A stretch of DNA of 64,000 nucleotides from assembly GCA_022393335.1 (NCBI GenBank), contig JAJEKB010020415.1, positions 463,795 to 527,794 on the forward strand, in the 5' to 3' direction. Both the position numbers and the translations under genes were made by a program. Source of the DNA: Macrotrachela quadricornifera (Eukaryota > Rotifera > Eurotatoria > Philodinida > Philodinidae). This document shows, one piece after another, positions 47,628 through 60,179 of this stretch. Position 1 is the stretch's first letter; each line of letters starts with the position of its first letter. Below the pieces are notes generated by a model. The model was not told the DNA's origin. It worked only from the letters and a program-made list of their open reading frames with translations, and ran no database searches.

Positions 47628-50266
47628 TTTATTGTATGCTTGCATTATTGGTTGTCAAAATGATAATAATTTTGACCGGCCAATTTTCGATCGTACAAAT
47701 ATCACATTTTTTCCTATTTCTTTTATTTGTTAGCTAATGCAGTGTGAAAAGTTCTACTATTTATAAAGTAAAGCTTATTTTAATTATGTATTTTTCATCA
47801 AAAAAATCAAAATTCTGTACCGCCAATCTTCGCTTGCGTAAAAATATTATGCGAAGAGAAATTCTATTTTTCTTATTTTATATATAAAATAAATTGTTCA
47901 TTAGAAACTGTAGAGCTTTTCACGCTGCATCTTGTGATACATTATTTTTAGGACAACATATTTGCGATTGAAAATTATAATACAAAGCGTATTGATCTGA
48001 CTCATTCCTTGATTAAGTTTTACACAAAAGCAGTTCCTCTCGAAATTTTATTACTATGATATTAGTTTGAAAATGGTCGAATAGCACAGAAAAACAGAGT
48101 ACTCTTTTCTCTATCACTTTATAAGAAAACAAAATTTCTTTCAGCTCACTATTACGAAATAGGCTATTTCCGATAGAACTTTTGAATTGTCCTAACGAGG
48201 AGATACACAGAACTGTTCAATCGCTTTTAAGTCGGCGTTACATGCATCATGTAGGCTCTAGTGAGTTATGAATATCCCGACAAGATTTTAGACTAATAAC
48301 TTATTACTGCAGAGATATTGCATTTTTACAGTATTTTTTTTCTGAATCCCGTGATCTTCTCAGAAACATTAGAATAAGAGAGTTTCAAGTTTTGATTTGA
48401 AACTTTCCACAGGGGTGAATCATAGAGAGAATAGTTTATTAAGAAAATATCAGATCTTTTTGTTGATCCTATGTTGACATAAGAACAACGGAATCTGCAA
48501 ATATATTAGGAATATTAGCAACATGTTTTTATCCTCACTGTGTTTGAGGATTGAATCAATGAAAAGATCTGAAACTTTCGCAATAAACTATATCCAATAG
48601 AACCTGTCTCTATGGAACGTTTCGATAGTGACTTGCTTTAATATGAAAGCAAAAATATGTCTACAGACTCAAGTGTGTTCAAAAACATGTAGAAATGAAT
48701 TAATTGACACCCAAAACAAGTCTCCCTAGGTGGGAATAGTTATTTTCAGAGCTTTTCGTAAAATGCTTATAGAAAATCGAGGATTCAATATTTTTTAAAG
48801 CAGTTTGCACCAATATTCATACAACTCTTCCCTTTACAACTTATCTTTAATCCAAGTCATCTTTTTTTAAAGTATTTTAACATCAGAAGATGGAATTTCT
48901 TCGGGATATCTCTTGATATTATTAAATTCCTGGGGATCTCGTTGGATAGCTCTTTATTTGCTCTATCCAAAACTATAGAAAAATTTCTGGAGCAGTTAGG
49001 ACTAGTAGAGAAATACAGTCTTGCACTTAAAAGAAGAACAAGAAAAACGCGTAAAACCTCGTATGGCCGGTCTAATTTTGTGTCTGGGATTCCTTCATAA
49101 TGAATGTTTAATAGATGTTCATATATACAGTTTTGTAGGATGAGATTTGCTCTTTCAAATGCGCTATGACTCAAAAAGATTGCGACGATTTAAGATGAAG
49201 AAAATGTTCAAATACTGACTAACTCAATTTAGTATGACAAAAAATTTTTTCAAAAGACGTGGTGGACTCTCATTCGTTGTTTGCTTCATAACGTTTCAAG
49301 GGTAAGCTAGAATGAGCTTAAAATTTGGATTTAGAGATTGATGATACTCTTTCATTTTCACTGAAAAAAATATAGAGATCAAAACTTTTAAGAGTATGGT
49401 CTTATTCACCAATGTTCGATATTGTTGTAGACCATCTCTTATGAACCACCAAGTACTAACCTTAGATAGTCCTGAAAACGCTTCAAGTATCATCCTTAAA
49501 TAATACTCAAAAATCTTCAGTTAGCACCCTTACATAACCTGTAACAGCTTACAAGGTTTTAGCTAGTGCATTTGATTCACTGCCTCCGACCTATTAACTG
49601 TTATTACAAGAAAAACAGATGAAAAAAAATTTTGGTAAGCTATCGACTTAATTTTGATTGATCTACTTTTTCTATATGAAGTGAACCACATTTCTTTGGT
49701 TAGCCTGTTTGATTCACTTCATACGACCTATCGGGACTTATTTCTTCTACAGGATTTATTAAATGCATGAAGGTTTTCGTGCACACTCATTCGATTACTG
49801 CTCCCTCGTTTTCTTCTTTTACCTATTGCTACATTCTTTTGCCTCTGATGGAGCTTTGCAATATTTTAGTCATGTAGACATCAGAATGATGTGCTTACAG
49901 ATGTAATTTTTCAGAAATGATGGGGAAAGGCAAGTTGCACTTCTTCATTCACTAGGATTATTGACCAAATATAACGCACCAAAATAATTATTTGTCATTC
50001 ACATTTAATATTGTTCACTTAGAATTATCACTGCTCGTTCACGATTATTATTATTAATTCAATATATTATTGCTAACTTAAATATAAGTCAAAAATAAAA
50101 TGTTGCGTCAATTATCGTTTATAATTCAGATAAAGCGTTTTCTTTAATGACGAGTAGATACCTAATCTGAGTAGAAGAAAATGACGAGATTTTCTATATT
50201 ATATGCACTAGTAGGATAACGAAAAATTTATCCTGGATGAAGATGTGTCATTGAGATTAAAAGGTA
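47628..50266. other. Intergenic, no gene seen
   Basis: 2.6 kb without a supported gene. A motif TTTGATTCACTxCxxxCGACCTAT occurs twice (49569 and 49708). The minus frame 48857-49174 (105 codons) has no recognisable domain and no start context. Confidence 0.45.
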
Positions 50267-51522
50267 AAGTGTAAGCGGTTCGAACTTTCAGTAAAATTTT
50301 TTTGCCTTTTTCTCACATCATCTGATAGATCTTGAGCTACTGATTTACGAAAAACTACTTTTTAGTCTTAGCAAATACTTCCGTCCGGTCAAAAAATATA
50401 AAATACTCACAAGATGCCATTTTTCGAGAAAGATGTAAGTGTTCTCGAATTGTGCGAAATTTTCCACTTTATTCATTTTTTTTTCGCGTTCAGCATCAAG
50501 AACTGAGCTATGTATAAGATGGTTAAATTGATCAACTATAGACACAACACTCTATTGGTGGTGGCGCTTCGAATCGTATAAACCGAGATATGTATACATC
50601 GATTTTTTAAACTTATCTCGTTTTTGCATGTAAACGATAAAGCCATATACTTTGTGTCATTCTATTTACCATCAACTGTGATTACACTACGGACTCATTT
50701 TTTTTCTTTTCTTTTCTGTGAGAAGAAAAATCGTTTTTACTATTATCGCAGTCAGTTTAGGTGGTATTCAACAGCTTTTAAGTCACAAACTAAATGCAGA
50801 TTCAGAATCAATATTAAAAACTGAGTCAAATGAAGTATGTTTCAAGTTGATTTCACAACTTTCATTTTTTGAGCTGCCTGCAACAATTATGGTCCTTCGA
50901 CAATGTTTGAGAAAATGAGGAAAAATGAAAGTTGTGAAATCAACTTGAAAGACACTTTATTTGATTCAATTTTTAGTACTGATTCCGAATCTGTATTTAG
51001 CTTGTGACTTAAAAGCTGTTGAATACCACCTAAACTGACTGCGATAATAGTAAAAACGATTTTTCTTCTCACAGGAAAGAAAAGAAAAAAAATGAGTCCG
51101 CAGTGTAGTGGGAGTTGATATGACAAATAGAATCACATAAAATATTTGGCTTCATCGTTTATATGCAAAAACTAGATACGCTTACAGAACCGACCTATAC
51201 ATATATTGGTCCATACGATTCGAAGCACCACCACCAATAGAGTTTTGTGTCTATAGTTGATCAGTTTAACAACTTGTGAATAACTCAGTTTTTGATACTG
51301 AATCCGAAAAAAAAATGAATAAAGTAAAAAATTTCGCACGTCTCGAGGAAATTTACATCTTTCCCGAAAAACGACATCTTGCGACCATTTCATATTTTTT
51401 GATCGGAAGAAGGCATTTGTTCAGAGTAAAAATTAGTTTTACGTAATCAGCAGCTCAAGAACTATCGAATGATGTGAAAAAAGGCGAAGAGATTTTACTG
51501 AAATTGTGCATTGCGGACACCT
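50267..51522. mobile_element. 1.26-kb foldback element, arms about 600 bp
   Basis: The left arm 50267-50869 is the inverted near-copy of 50921-51522, leaving only a 51-bp spacer. Ends AAGTGTAAGC and GCGGACACCT are flanked by TA (50265-50266, 51523-51524). Open frames inside are mirror images of each other and not genes. A transcript would fold into a long imperfect hairpin. Confidence 0.85.
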
Positions 51523-51524
51523 TA

Positions 51525-52288
51525 AATGTTTTTATCCTTTGATATATTTTAAGAAGTAATTTAAAATAACAAGACATGTTTTTATTTAGCCAACAAGAAC
51601 TTTTTCCTTGTACTCCCCTACGAGTTAACTTTTTATAGAAAAGATTTTATAGAAAAAATAAAGTTTCTAGTGTGGTTTTTCATGTTGATTCCAAATATCA
51701 TGTCCATCTTACATGACAACCGACTTGAAACAAGATAAATCTTGAAATCTATGCTATTTTCTCATATAAATGATCCTCTGAAAAAATTTATTTTTTTTCG
51801 TTAATACTAAAATAATTCACCGAATGATTTCGTGTCCCGTTATCCTCGCATGAATTCCAATGAAAAAATAATCGATTATTTTATTAAAATTTTCTTTTAT
51901 ACACATCAATCTGATCTAAAACTATATTCAAAAGAAAATTTTGATGTATAATTAGAATAGTATATTTGTGCTCGTTATAAAATTCGTTTTATTGATTGAT
52001 GAGATCTTTTTAAAGAAGAAAAAGAAAAAAAAATATTTATATAAATCTTCTTCATTTGAATAAGAAAGAAGTATTTGACGATCTTGTAAAATTGATATTG
52101 AAAGAAATACTGTAAATAATGATTGATTATTTCCTATTGATTATAAACATAAAATATTTGAAAATAGTGAATAAATCCAAACAATTTTGAAATATACAAA
52201 GTATATGATTAAATTTTATAAAATTCTCAATTCCTTTTCTATTTTTATTTTACTTTAAAAAAAATTGAATGTGTTGATCAGTACGATG
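51525..52288. other. Intergenic, no gene seen
   Basis: AT-rich, no recognisable feature. Confidence 0.45.
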
Positions 52289-54665
52289 AATATCTTCTGG
52301 CCACGTAGTCGTCCTATAATTCCTATATTCCTATATTTTTTGAAAAAAGGAACATTTCTCTTAGAAAAATCATATTTTCCTGAAAAAGGTAACGTTAAAC
52401 TATCTACAAGAATTCGATTAATGAATGTAAAATTTGTGTGAATGATAGCGCCACGTGTACATGCACAACCTGCCTCTTCCTTTGTATTTGTTGTTTGAAT
52501 GACTCATCTCTTGTATATGTAATCGTCTATTTCTTTTTATCTGGTCAGAAATTTTTCATTAAAACAGTATTTTCTCGGAAAATGTATGTGAAATATAATC
52601 ACATGAAATATCAACAATTATAATTAAATTTTAAATAATATTATTTAAAATAGTTTTCGACTACAGATAACTCATGGCTGCGAACTATGCCCCATTTTAA
52701 GATACAACACATCATTTCGGGATTTTGTACCCCACAGTGTTCTATATCTCTGAGGTCACATTTTGTATCCCATATGAGGTTCTGAGTTGATACTACGATG
52801 TATTATGGTCTCGGACTGGAAGTTTTTGAAAATATAGGACTTCGTATAGAATCCAGTCTTTGTAAAAAAGAATGATTCTCTTTGAAAAGTGACGAAAATA
52901 CAGGATTTTTCATCTTTAGATGTTAATGAAAATTTTGATTAAAATAACTGTCACTTGAGCTTCTGTTCTCTTAAAATTGTAGCTAGAATAATGTGCAGTT
53001 TATAGATGCTAAAACAGTGTGATTATTGTACTGATTCATACATAAAAGTCACTCTTCCAAACATACTATAAAATGCCTCTTATCAGACGTCAATAAAACA
53101 GAAGAGAAATGTTAATGACTTCCAATAAAAAAGATAAAATTAAATTTTACTGCTCTCGAAATTATATCTAAACTGCATCGATAATGCACAAGTATCTGGT
53201 GACTATAAACGTCTTCAAAGTGAATTTACCAGAGTAATCATTTAGAATTTATTGACTATTATGTTGATTATATTGTATTTCCTTCATATTTAGAGTTTCT
53301 ATATTCTGTAGCTATTTTAAAATATTTGTCGTTTGACTTTTTTCACATCGAAGAGGATATGAAATATAGGACGAATCTGACTCTCGTAAATCGATCTTTT
53401 AATAAGACTAAGTTACGTTTTATGATAGACTTCTGTCATTTTTATAGAGGCTTTTACAGTGAAATGTCTTCCCAAAGAACTGGCTAATGAATCACTCTAC
53501 CTGTTGATTTTAGGCTGCTGAATTACAAATAAGATTGAACTGTAAGATCAGGTTTAACGAATGTTTTTTTACGTTTTTTAGAATAAACTTGAATTAATCC
53601 ATTGTGCTCGACATTCAGAGAAGTATAGTGATATTAAAAAATCTTGCATTAGCCAATCCAATATTTAACATGACTTAATCCTTTACGACCGGATATTCGC
53701 AAAACACCGCACCCCCCACGGGAAAATATTACCTTTAGGGCACATTCGACCGTAAAGGGTTAATATAAAATTTTCTATTTTTGTTTGTTGGTTAAATTGT
53801 TTTCAAAATTATAATTTACCTGTAAAAGTGCTTTTCTTTGTAAAGAGATGAACAATAAAGTGATTCTATCAGAATGTCAAATAGAATATTGTTTTTTATA
53901 AAGAAGATGTCCTTCCATACGGTTTTCCAATAAAAATCTTCTATTTCAGAAAGTGAACTATGTACCTTAGCGATGTACTCCATCATGAAAAGATCGTGCC
54001 CTAATTGTACCCCATTCCAATTCTGGTAAACCCATTTCAAAATTAACAGTTGGCAGCCCTGAGATGATCAGTACTATTTTTCGAATTATATTGTATCTCT
54101 TATAGAATATTCAATTATTAAGGTGCTATACAACACTTAGATTGTGCCGAAACTCTTATAATAAAATTTTTGTTCGTTTGAGATAGTTTTTGTTCAAAAC
54201 CATATTTAATTGGCATACTTTATGTTTTAAGTAATAATGCCTTGAGATTCAACATTTTATCAAAGCTGGTTAAGTCGAACAGATACCAATGGAATTAAAT
54301 TAAATAAATGCTTACAACACGGAAACCCAACAAAAACATTTTAATGTTTTCTTTGTGAAACGAATGATCTTGATTGTTCCAATAGAGGATGGGGAGCAAT
54401 CTAACAACGCTGTTATTTTATTAATTTTACCGGTCTAATACTATGCTTTTATTGAAGTTACATGATAAGGTATTGGAGAAAGAGTGCTCCTTTAAGTTCT
54501 ATCACTGTCTTAACTAAAGTTTCTACAAAAAAGACTCGAAACTAATTCAAAATCGATATCCTAAAAATATCCTATATAGGAATAGGTGATCCTATAAAAA
54601 TAAGGCTTTAAAATCCTATATAATCCTATATTTCTATAAAGTGTCGCTACGAGACCAGATATCTT
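52289..54665. mobile_element. Possible nest of degraded DNA transposons
   Basis: Outer ends share an inverted, degenerate TATCTTCTGGCCACGTAGTC-like sequence with CCTATA-rich flanks. Inside, 52673 (CATGGCTGCGAACT) and 54061 (CAGGGCTGCCAACT reversed) look like a second pair of ends, hAT-like, with only 5 of 8 matching target bases. The 81-bp TTAA-flanked MITE lies within. The two outer levels are tentative. Confidence 0.35.
53679..53759. mobile_element. 81-bp piggyBac-type MITE
   Basis: TTAA on both sides (53675-53678, 53760-53763), ends TCCTTTACGACCGGAT and ATTCGACCGTAAAGGG inverted with few mismatches. TTAA targets and CCCTTT-like ends are typical of piggyBac elements. Confidence 0.7.
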
Positions 54666-56640
54666 TAAATATTGTATCAGCTAATTTTATATAAAATGAA
54701 TCACCACGATATATACATTCTTGCCATCTTTGTTTTAATTAATTATTATGTTTACTTATTTTAACAAATTTTTAATTGAGTTTTCTAGATTTTTTTTATT
54801 CGAATTTGTCATTGAAAGTGTTTAAATATTTAATAAATAAGGCCAAGATTTTTGGCGTTGTTTGTATGATTGATCATTATTATAAATTATTTTCTCCTCA
54901 ATGATTTGAATCAATAAGTGAACCATCATCATTAAATAAATGATTTTTTAAATAAAAAGCAAAATAACTTCTAATAAGATCTAAAAACAAAAAAAAACAT
55001 TCATTTTTATTTATTTAAAATTAATTCATCAAACCTTTGATATTTTTCTATATTTGTGAATGAAAACGATCATTATATTGTTTATATTCTTTTTTTTTTG
55101 AACTAATTTTATGCTCATGTTTATTTCTATTAGTTATGGTTAATATCTTTTTTTTCTTTTTCAACAATTTATATTCAATATAGTTTGTCTTTAAGTTGAT
55201 CTCACTTCATCTTTTAAGTTACACTTATTTAAGATCAAATGAATTAGTGATCTTTCTTTTCTTTTCTAAAAAGAATAAACAAAGATAAGACGATCATTTT
55301 TTTATTTATGTAATAAGAGATCTCCTATTTTGTTTTTCATTATTATTGAACAATAGAATATCACATATTAAATTATTTATTCACAATAAAAAAGATGCTT
55401 TCTTTGTAATTCGTTATATAAGCTTGTTATTTCTAATCTATTTCAGGATAAAGCTAATAAGACGTTTTATTAATTGGTTAATCATTCGATATTTATTTTG
55501 TTTAAGGTATATGAAAAAAATTACATAAATTATTCAACAAATTGAAGGCAAATAAAAGACTATTGAAAACACATGTAAAAAAGAACATTTAATATTCGGT
55601 GAAGTCTTATAGTACAGGAAAAAGATTGAAAATGCGAAACAATACTTGAACTATGAACTTTTCATACATAAGAAAATGAAAAAACGTAATTAAGAGAGTA
55701 TGATCCAGAAAGTTTTTAATTTAATTCAATTTCAAAACTTGTCTATCCTTGATTTTTGAGAAAGAAAGATAATGAAAGTTGAAAAATGTTGTTAAGAAAA
55801 AAAAGAAAATCACAAGTATTATTCTTAAATAGAACAAAGGATTTACTATCTATTGATGCTATTTACCTCGTAACAAATAGTTTTAATAATATAAATTGCC
55901 TATTTTAAATTGGTAATACAAATTAAAATCCTTGAACAACATCTACGTATATCACTCATCGTCTTTGGAAATGTAACCTTAAATAAGTCATATTGAAGAT
56001 GAATATAGTAGAATATAACTACATAAATGCATTAACAATAGTAACAAACAAATTAAATCAATAAAGTGATAGCTTTATATCGATTAATTAATGAGAAATA
56101 GCAAAGGATATAGCAGCAAACTGAATTCTAAAGATGTTGCAATATAGAATAATAGAATAGAAATGATATCATATGCATGATTGAAGATAATTTTAAAAGA
56201 AATTTATCAATCGTTTGTTTTTCCTTATAAGATATATAATTTAACGGATTCTGTTTAAAAAGAAATCATTCTTCAACATATAAGATACGATTGCAGTGTA
56301 ATGATGACTATATATATCAGTCAAGGTAGTCATCTTCACTAATTCTTTTCAAGCCTCTTAACGAGTGTAAAATATAATGAAGATAAGAGAGTAAAAGAAA
56401 TGATGAACAGAGAAACGAAATTTCATCTTCAGACTTGTTCGTACACTATAGAGCATTATTTCTTATATATTTATCTCATACTACTAAATAATGAACTATA
56501 CAATTTTTAAAGAATTCATTTTGACATCGTCCGACGCGATCGATAGATAATCAAAATGTGCACTATGTTAATGGCTGACGTGAAAAAATAGCTTCGTCAG
56601 CATGATTATGGACATAAAATTGCTGTGTCATGTTTACATC
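54666..56640. other. Intergenic, no gene seen
   Basis: Very AT-rich; short open frames only. Confidence 0.45.
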
Positions 56641-56648
56641 TAACATCG

Positions 56649-56656
56649 TATAAAAG
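56649..56656 (+). promoter_or_regulatory. TATA box
   Basis: TATAAAAG 36 bp before ATG 56692, the clearest core promoter in the window; implies a very short 5' leader. Confidence 0.65.
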
Positions 56657-56691
56657 AGTTACATCTCTAACAGTTATACATAGATAAAAAA

Positions 56692-57606
56692 ATGACATTC
56701 GACAAAGACTCCAGCAAAACACGTGATGTACATACAACTTTAAATTACAGCAAGGCTCTGCCTTCCAATAATGAATCTGAACAATGGTATATCAACATCA
56801 ATGCTTCGAGTGATGGGAAGCGGAAACAGAATTTTGAAAATGAAACTATCGGTACCATTATACATGATATACGAGGTCATGAATCGGACACACATATCGA
56901 CGTCACTGGTTTTCAAGCTGTTCATTCACCAAGTAAAGTTGATCCTGATCTCATTCTCAATGGAACAGAGGAACAAATAAAAAAAGCATATTATGACGAG
57001 GTTGAACAATTACTTAAAGAAGTTACAGGTGCCAATTACATTGTTTTTTTTGATCATACTGTACGTAAAGTTAGACCAGATGAAGTGGATGATTCTCCAT
57101 CAAAACGTCAACCTGTATTACGTGTACATGTTGATCAAACACCTATTAGTACTCATACACGAGTGCAACGACATGCATCCAATATTCCATGGAAGCGTTT
57201 TCAATTAATTAATGTATGGCGACCATTGAAGAATCCTGTATACGATTATCCACTTGCCGTGGCTGATTTTCGTAGTATTGATGTGATCAATGATCTTGTT
57301 CCAACAACACTTATCTATCCATCTCCATTACCTAATGGAGAAGTCTATTCTGTTGTTTACAATTCTCAACATCGATGGCATTATTGGTCAAAGATGACAC
57401 CAGATGAAGTTTTGCTTTTGAAATGTTACGATAGTGCTAGTCGAGCTCTATCAATGGTCAAAAAAAGTGCAGCTCAAGTCGATGAGACATTGTTAAGCGA
57501 TGTGGCCGGTGTTACGCCTCATACTGCGTTCTACAATGCTCAAGGTGCAAAGGAAGGACCAGCTAGACAGTCGATTGAAGTGCGAGCTCTTGTTTTTTAT
57601 GATTAA
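56692..57606 (+). CDS. CmcJ-like 2-oxoglutarate/Fe(II) oxygenase, intronless
   Basis: Single exon, 304 aa, about the usual length of CmcJ/NvfI-type proteins (GA4 desaturase family). The core wording fits: RVHVDQT (His146-x-Asp148, first two iron ligands), RFQLINVWRPLKNPVYDYPLA, DLVPTTLIYP, and QHRWHYWSKMTPDEVLLLKCYDS. The closing segment ends SIEVRALVFYD. Known members from fungi and bacteria act in secondary metabolism, modifying antibiotics or terpenoids. The substrate here is unknown. The GC-richer coding sequence, lack of introns, and near absence of this family in most animals support horizontal transfer (inference). A TATA box and AATAAA signal indicate adaptation to eukaryotic expression. 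Confidence 0.88.
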   Translation: MTFDKDSSKTRDVHTTLNYSKALPSNNESEQWYININASSDGKRKQNFENETIGTIIHDIRGHESDTHIDVTGFQAVHSPSKVDPDLILNGTEEQIKKAYYDEVEQLLKEVTGANYIVFFDHTVRKVRPDEVDDSPSKRQPVLRVHVDQTPISTHTRVQRHASNIPWKRFQLINVWRPLKNPVYDYPLAVADFRSIDVINDLVPTTLIYPSPLPNGEVYSVVYNSQHRWHYWSKMTPDEVLLLKCYDSASRALSMVKKSAAQVDETLLSDVAGVTPHTAFYNAQGAKEGPARQSIEVRALVFYD

Positions 57607-57625
57607 ATCTTGTTATTCTTTGTTC

Positions 57626-57631
57626 AATAAA
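57626..57631 (+). terminator. Polyadenylation signal AATAAA
   Basis: AATAAA 20 bp after the oxygenase stop codon; likely its 3' end signal. Confidence 0.6.
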
Positions 57632-59282
57632 AACTTGTAAATTTTACAAAGTCAAAATTTCCTTTCTCAAGCATTTATTTCCATTTCTTTTTCATTTTTC
57701 AATACTTATGTTGAGACTAACATGAAAAAGAACCTTATTATAAGAGTCAAAGTGAGCAAAGTAGTTTGATATCAAATCGTTTTTAACAATTTGTGTTTCA
57801 ACCGCATGGATATTGCATAGGCAATATTAACAAATTATCGAAAGCTTGAACATTTTTATACTTCTTAAATAATTTTTGAAGTCCATATTAGAAGCTATTC
57901 AACTGTTTTGTAAAGATTGACTTCCTTGTAAAAAAAAAGGATAGAATAATATACTCTTGAAAAGGATTAACAAGATATTTTCGAGCTCAAACAAGTCAAT
58001 CAGATAATCATATTTCCATATGCAGACTGATGAATTGTGTTCATGCGAACATTTAATATACTCTTTCGTTTAGAAACAAAAAAAATCTTCATTCATTATT
58101 CTTTATTGAATACTCTGTTGAATAAGTACTTCTATGTACTTTTCATGTCTAAACTGATAAATAACTGTAAAAAATACATATACAATATTGATTATTACAC
58201 AAAAAAATGAATTCTTTCCATTCATATAAAATAGCAGAGTTGAAATCAAACAAAATTCAATTAAACCTAACAGAAAATCATATAATTTCAATCAATTTTA
58301 ATCAAAAACAACCAAACTAATTTTTCTTGATAAGGATTGAAAAGTCTTCATTCGATATTTAGGAACTTGTGTCAACTATAACTGGTACTTTTGTAGCAAG
58401 TTTTAATCAATTATAACCGAAACTAATCGTGATGATCAAGGAAATTTGAATATTTGGATCTAGTTTCAACCTGAATATTTGTGAATTAGCAGATCTGATT
58501 TGGCTAAGAATTTGAGTCTATCCTAAACTGAAATCATTCCACCGTCTATGGTTATAATGATATAATTATATTCAAAAAGATTCAACAATGAAATAATAGC
58601 TAACTCTTCCTATCAATTTGTCAAATTGAACACATTTCTTCGATATTTTTATGAAGTAAATCTAATGATGAAAATCTTTCTATTCGAAGTAAACGTGCTC
58701 TTATTGATCAATTAACAAATCTCGATACTAATAAGAAATTGAATATTCCCTATGATAATTTATAAAATAGTATTGATCATGACGAATGAAGTAAATTTTT
58801 ATTTTAGTGTTAGATATTCCAACGGAAATTGATCTTGATGTTTATAGATGATGAACAATGTTTCCATCATTTGGATATCATTTCAATAGAAGATTGACAA
58901 TGTTGAACAAATTATTTATCTATAAAATTTCCATCTTATTTAATCTATTTTTAACTTCTTCTTTCGAGTTTATTATCATTTCTACTTTCATCCTTTTTTT
59001 CTTTGGGTCGACCAAATTATGAAGGTCTTGTTCAAATTGAATTTTTGTTTCCTTTAATAACTTTTTCTTTCATCGTACATACATCCACCATTTTTCGAAT
59101 TTTTGAAACCATTCTCATTGCAATTTACAAAACTTAGACTTTCTATGAGTTTTCTGTTATGGTATGATGAGTCTCATTTATAATTTCTGTTTTTTTGAAA
59201 GACTTCTTAAGGAGTAACAGTGAAATTGAATGTGGTGATTATGATCAAATCGCGTTGCATCCTAGTTTTTATCTGTTTTAAT
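57632..59282. other. Intergenic, no gene seen
   Basis: No supported gene. A plus-strand stretch near 58679-58765 (RSKRALIDQLTNLDTNKK) reads like a coding fragment but is soon interrupted by stops. Confidence 0.4.
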
Positions 59283-59651
59283 TTATTCTTTGCAATAATG
59301 TTTATACGAAAAAAAAATGTTAAATAAGAACAAAGAAATGAAACTATTTTTTAACTTAAAAAGTCTTTTTCGAGTGTCACTCTTCGTAACGAAGTTTGTC
59401 ACGATTTCATCGAAATCAATTGTGACTTTTCTTTCAATATTGACCAATACCAACGCAGATAAGCGTTCTTCACCTATTGTATTTCTCATATAGGTTTTGA
59501 GTCTTCTCAAGCACGAAAAACTTCTTTCGCATTCACGCACGTTAACAGGAATTGTCCATAAAATTCGTAACAATTCATTCATTGTTGATAGAACTAGATG
59601 AAAATTTTTCTGTTTTATGAAATAAAAGTTGAGTGTGCCTTTTTCAGACAT
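59283..59651 (-). pseudogene. hAT transposase C-terminal dimerisation fragment
   Basis: The frame carries the hAT C-terminal signature: PVNVRECERSFSCLRRLKTY followed by MRNTIGEERLSALVLVNI. The upstream DNA-binding and catalytic parts are missing. A sequence near 60100-60179 (minus strand CATGGGCGGCCGGTCTGAGG, then GGGC-rich words) resembles the 5' end of ZMYM/TTF-type hAT elements. The two together look like one internally deleted element in minus orientation (inference). Confidence 0.75.
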
Positions 59652-59795
59652 GCTTTGAAAGAGTTTAAGTGATACGCCAGATCAATGCGCGAAACGATGC
59701 CTTATATAGATAGAAAGAGGAACAAGGGAGAGAGAAAGAGAAGATACTGAATGAACACTATTTCCTCCACATATTTTCTCTTTTTTTCTCTTTCT

Positions 59796-59896
59796 GTGAA
59801 CTATTGATTGCTTCTATATATGTATACTTTTATTTTCTTGTCTAGTCTAGACAAGAAGATAAAAGTATACATATATAGAAGCAATCAACAGTTCAC
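59796..59896. repeat. 101-nt near-perfect palindrome
   Basis: Symmetric about T59846, with only two mismatches in 50 base pairs (GTGAACTATTGATTGC outside, CTTGTCTAGTCTAGACAAG in the centre). It lies within the remnant hAT region. Confidence 0.9.
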
Positions 59897-60079
59897 AAAA
59901 AGAGAAGACAGTGAGAGATGTCATATGGAGAGAAAGAGAATATATCGAATGATATACTGATCTTTAACAGACGTATAAGTGACAGAAGAGTGAATAACTC
60001 AGTGTTTCAAATCGATCAGAAGCATAGACAATTAAAAACAACTTTACACCTCCATGAATCTGGCGATCATTTAAGAAAA

Positions 60080-60179
60080 AAACTTTACCAGTGCTGAGGG
60101 CAATAAAACCTTATTGCCCTCCCAAAAATTTTTCAGGAGGGTCAATTGCCACCCCTCGCCCTCAGACCGGCCGCCCATG
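60080..60179 (-). mobile_element. Probable hAT terminal sequence
   Basis: Contains a hairpin GAGGGCAATAA/TTATTGCCCTC and GC-rich end CATGGGCGGCCGG (read on minus), typical of hAT termini by memory. The opposite end was not found. Confidence 0.45.

Noticed and set aside
48857..49174. 105-codon minus-strand frame
   Set aside because: No recognisable domain and no partner exons.
50718..51126. Two open frames with similar protein text on opposite strands
   Set aside because: They are mirror images created by the foldback element's inverted arms.
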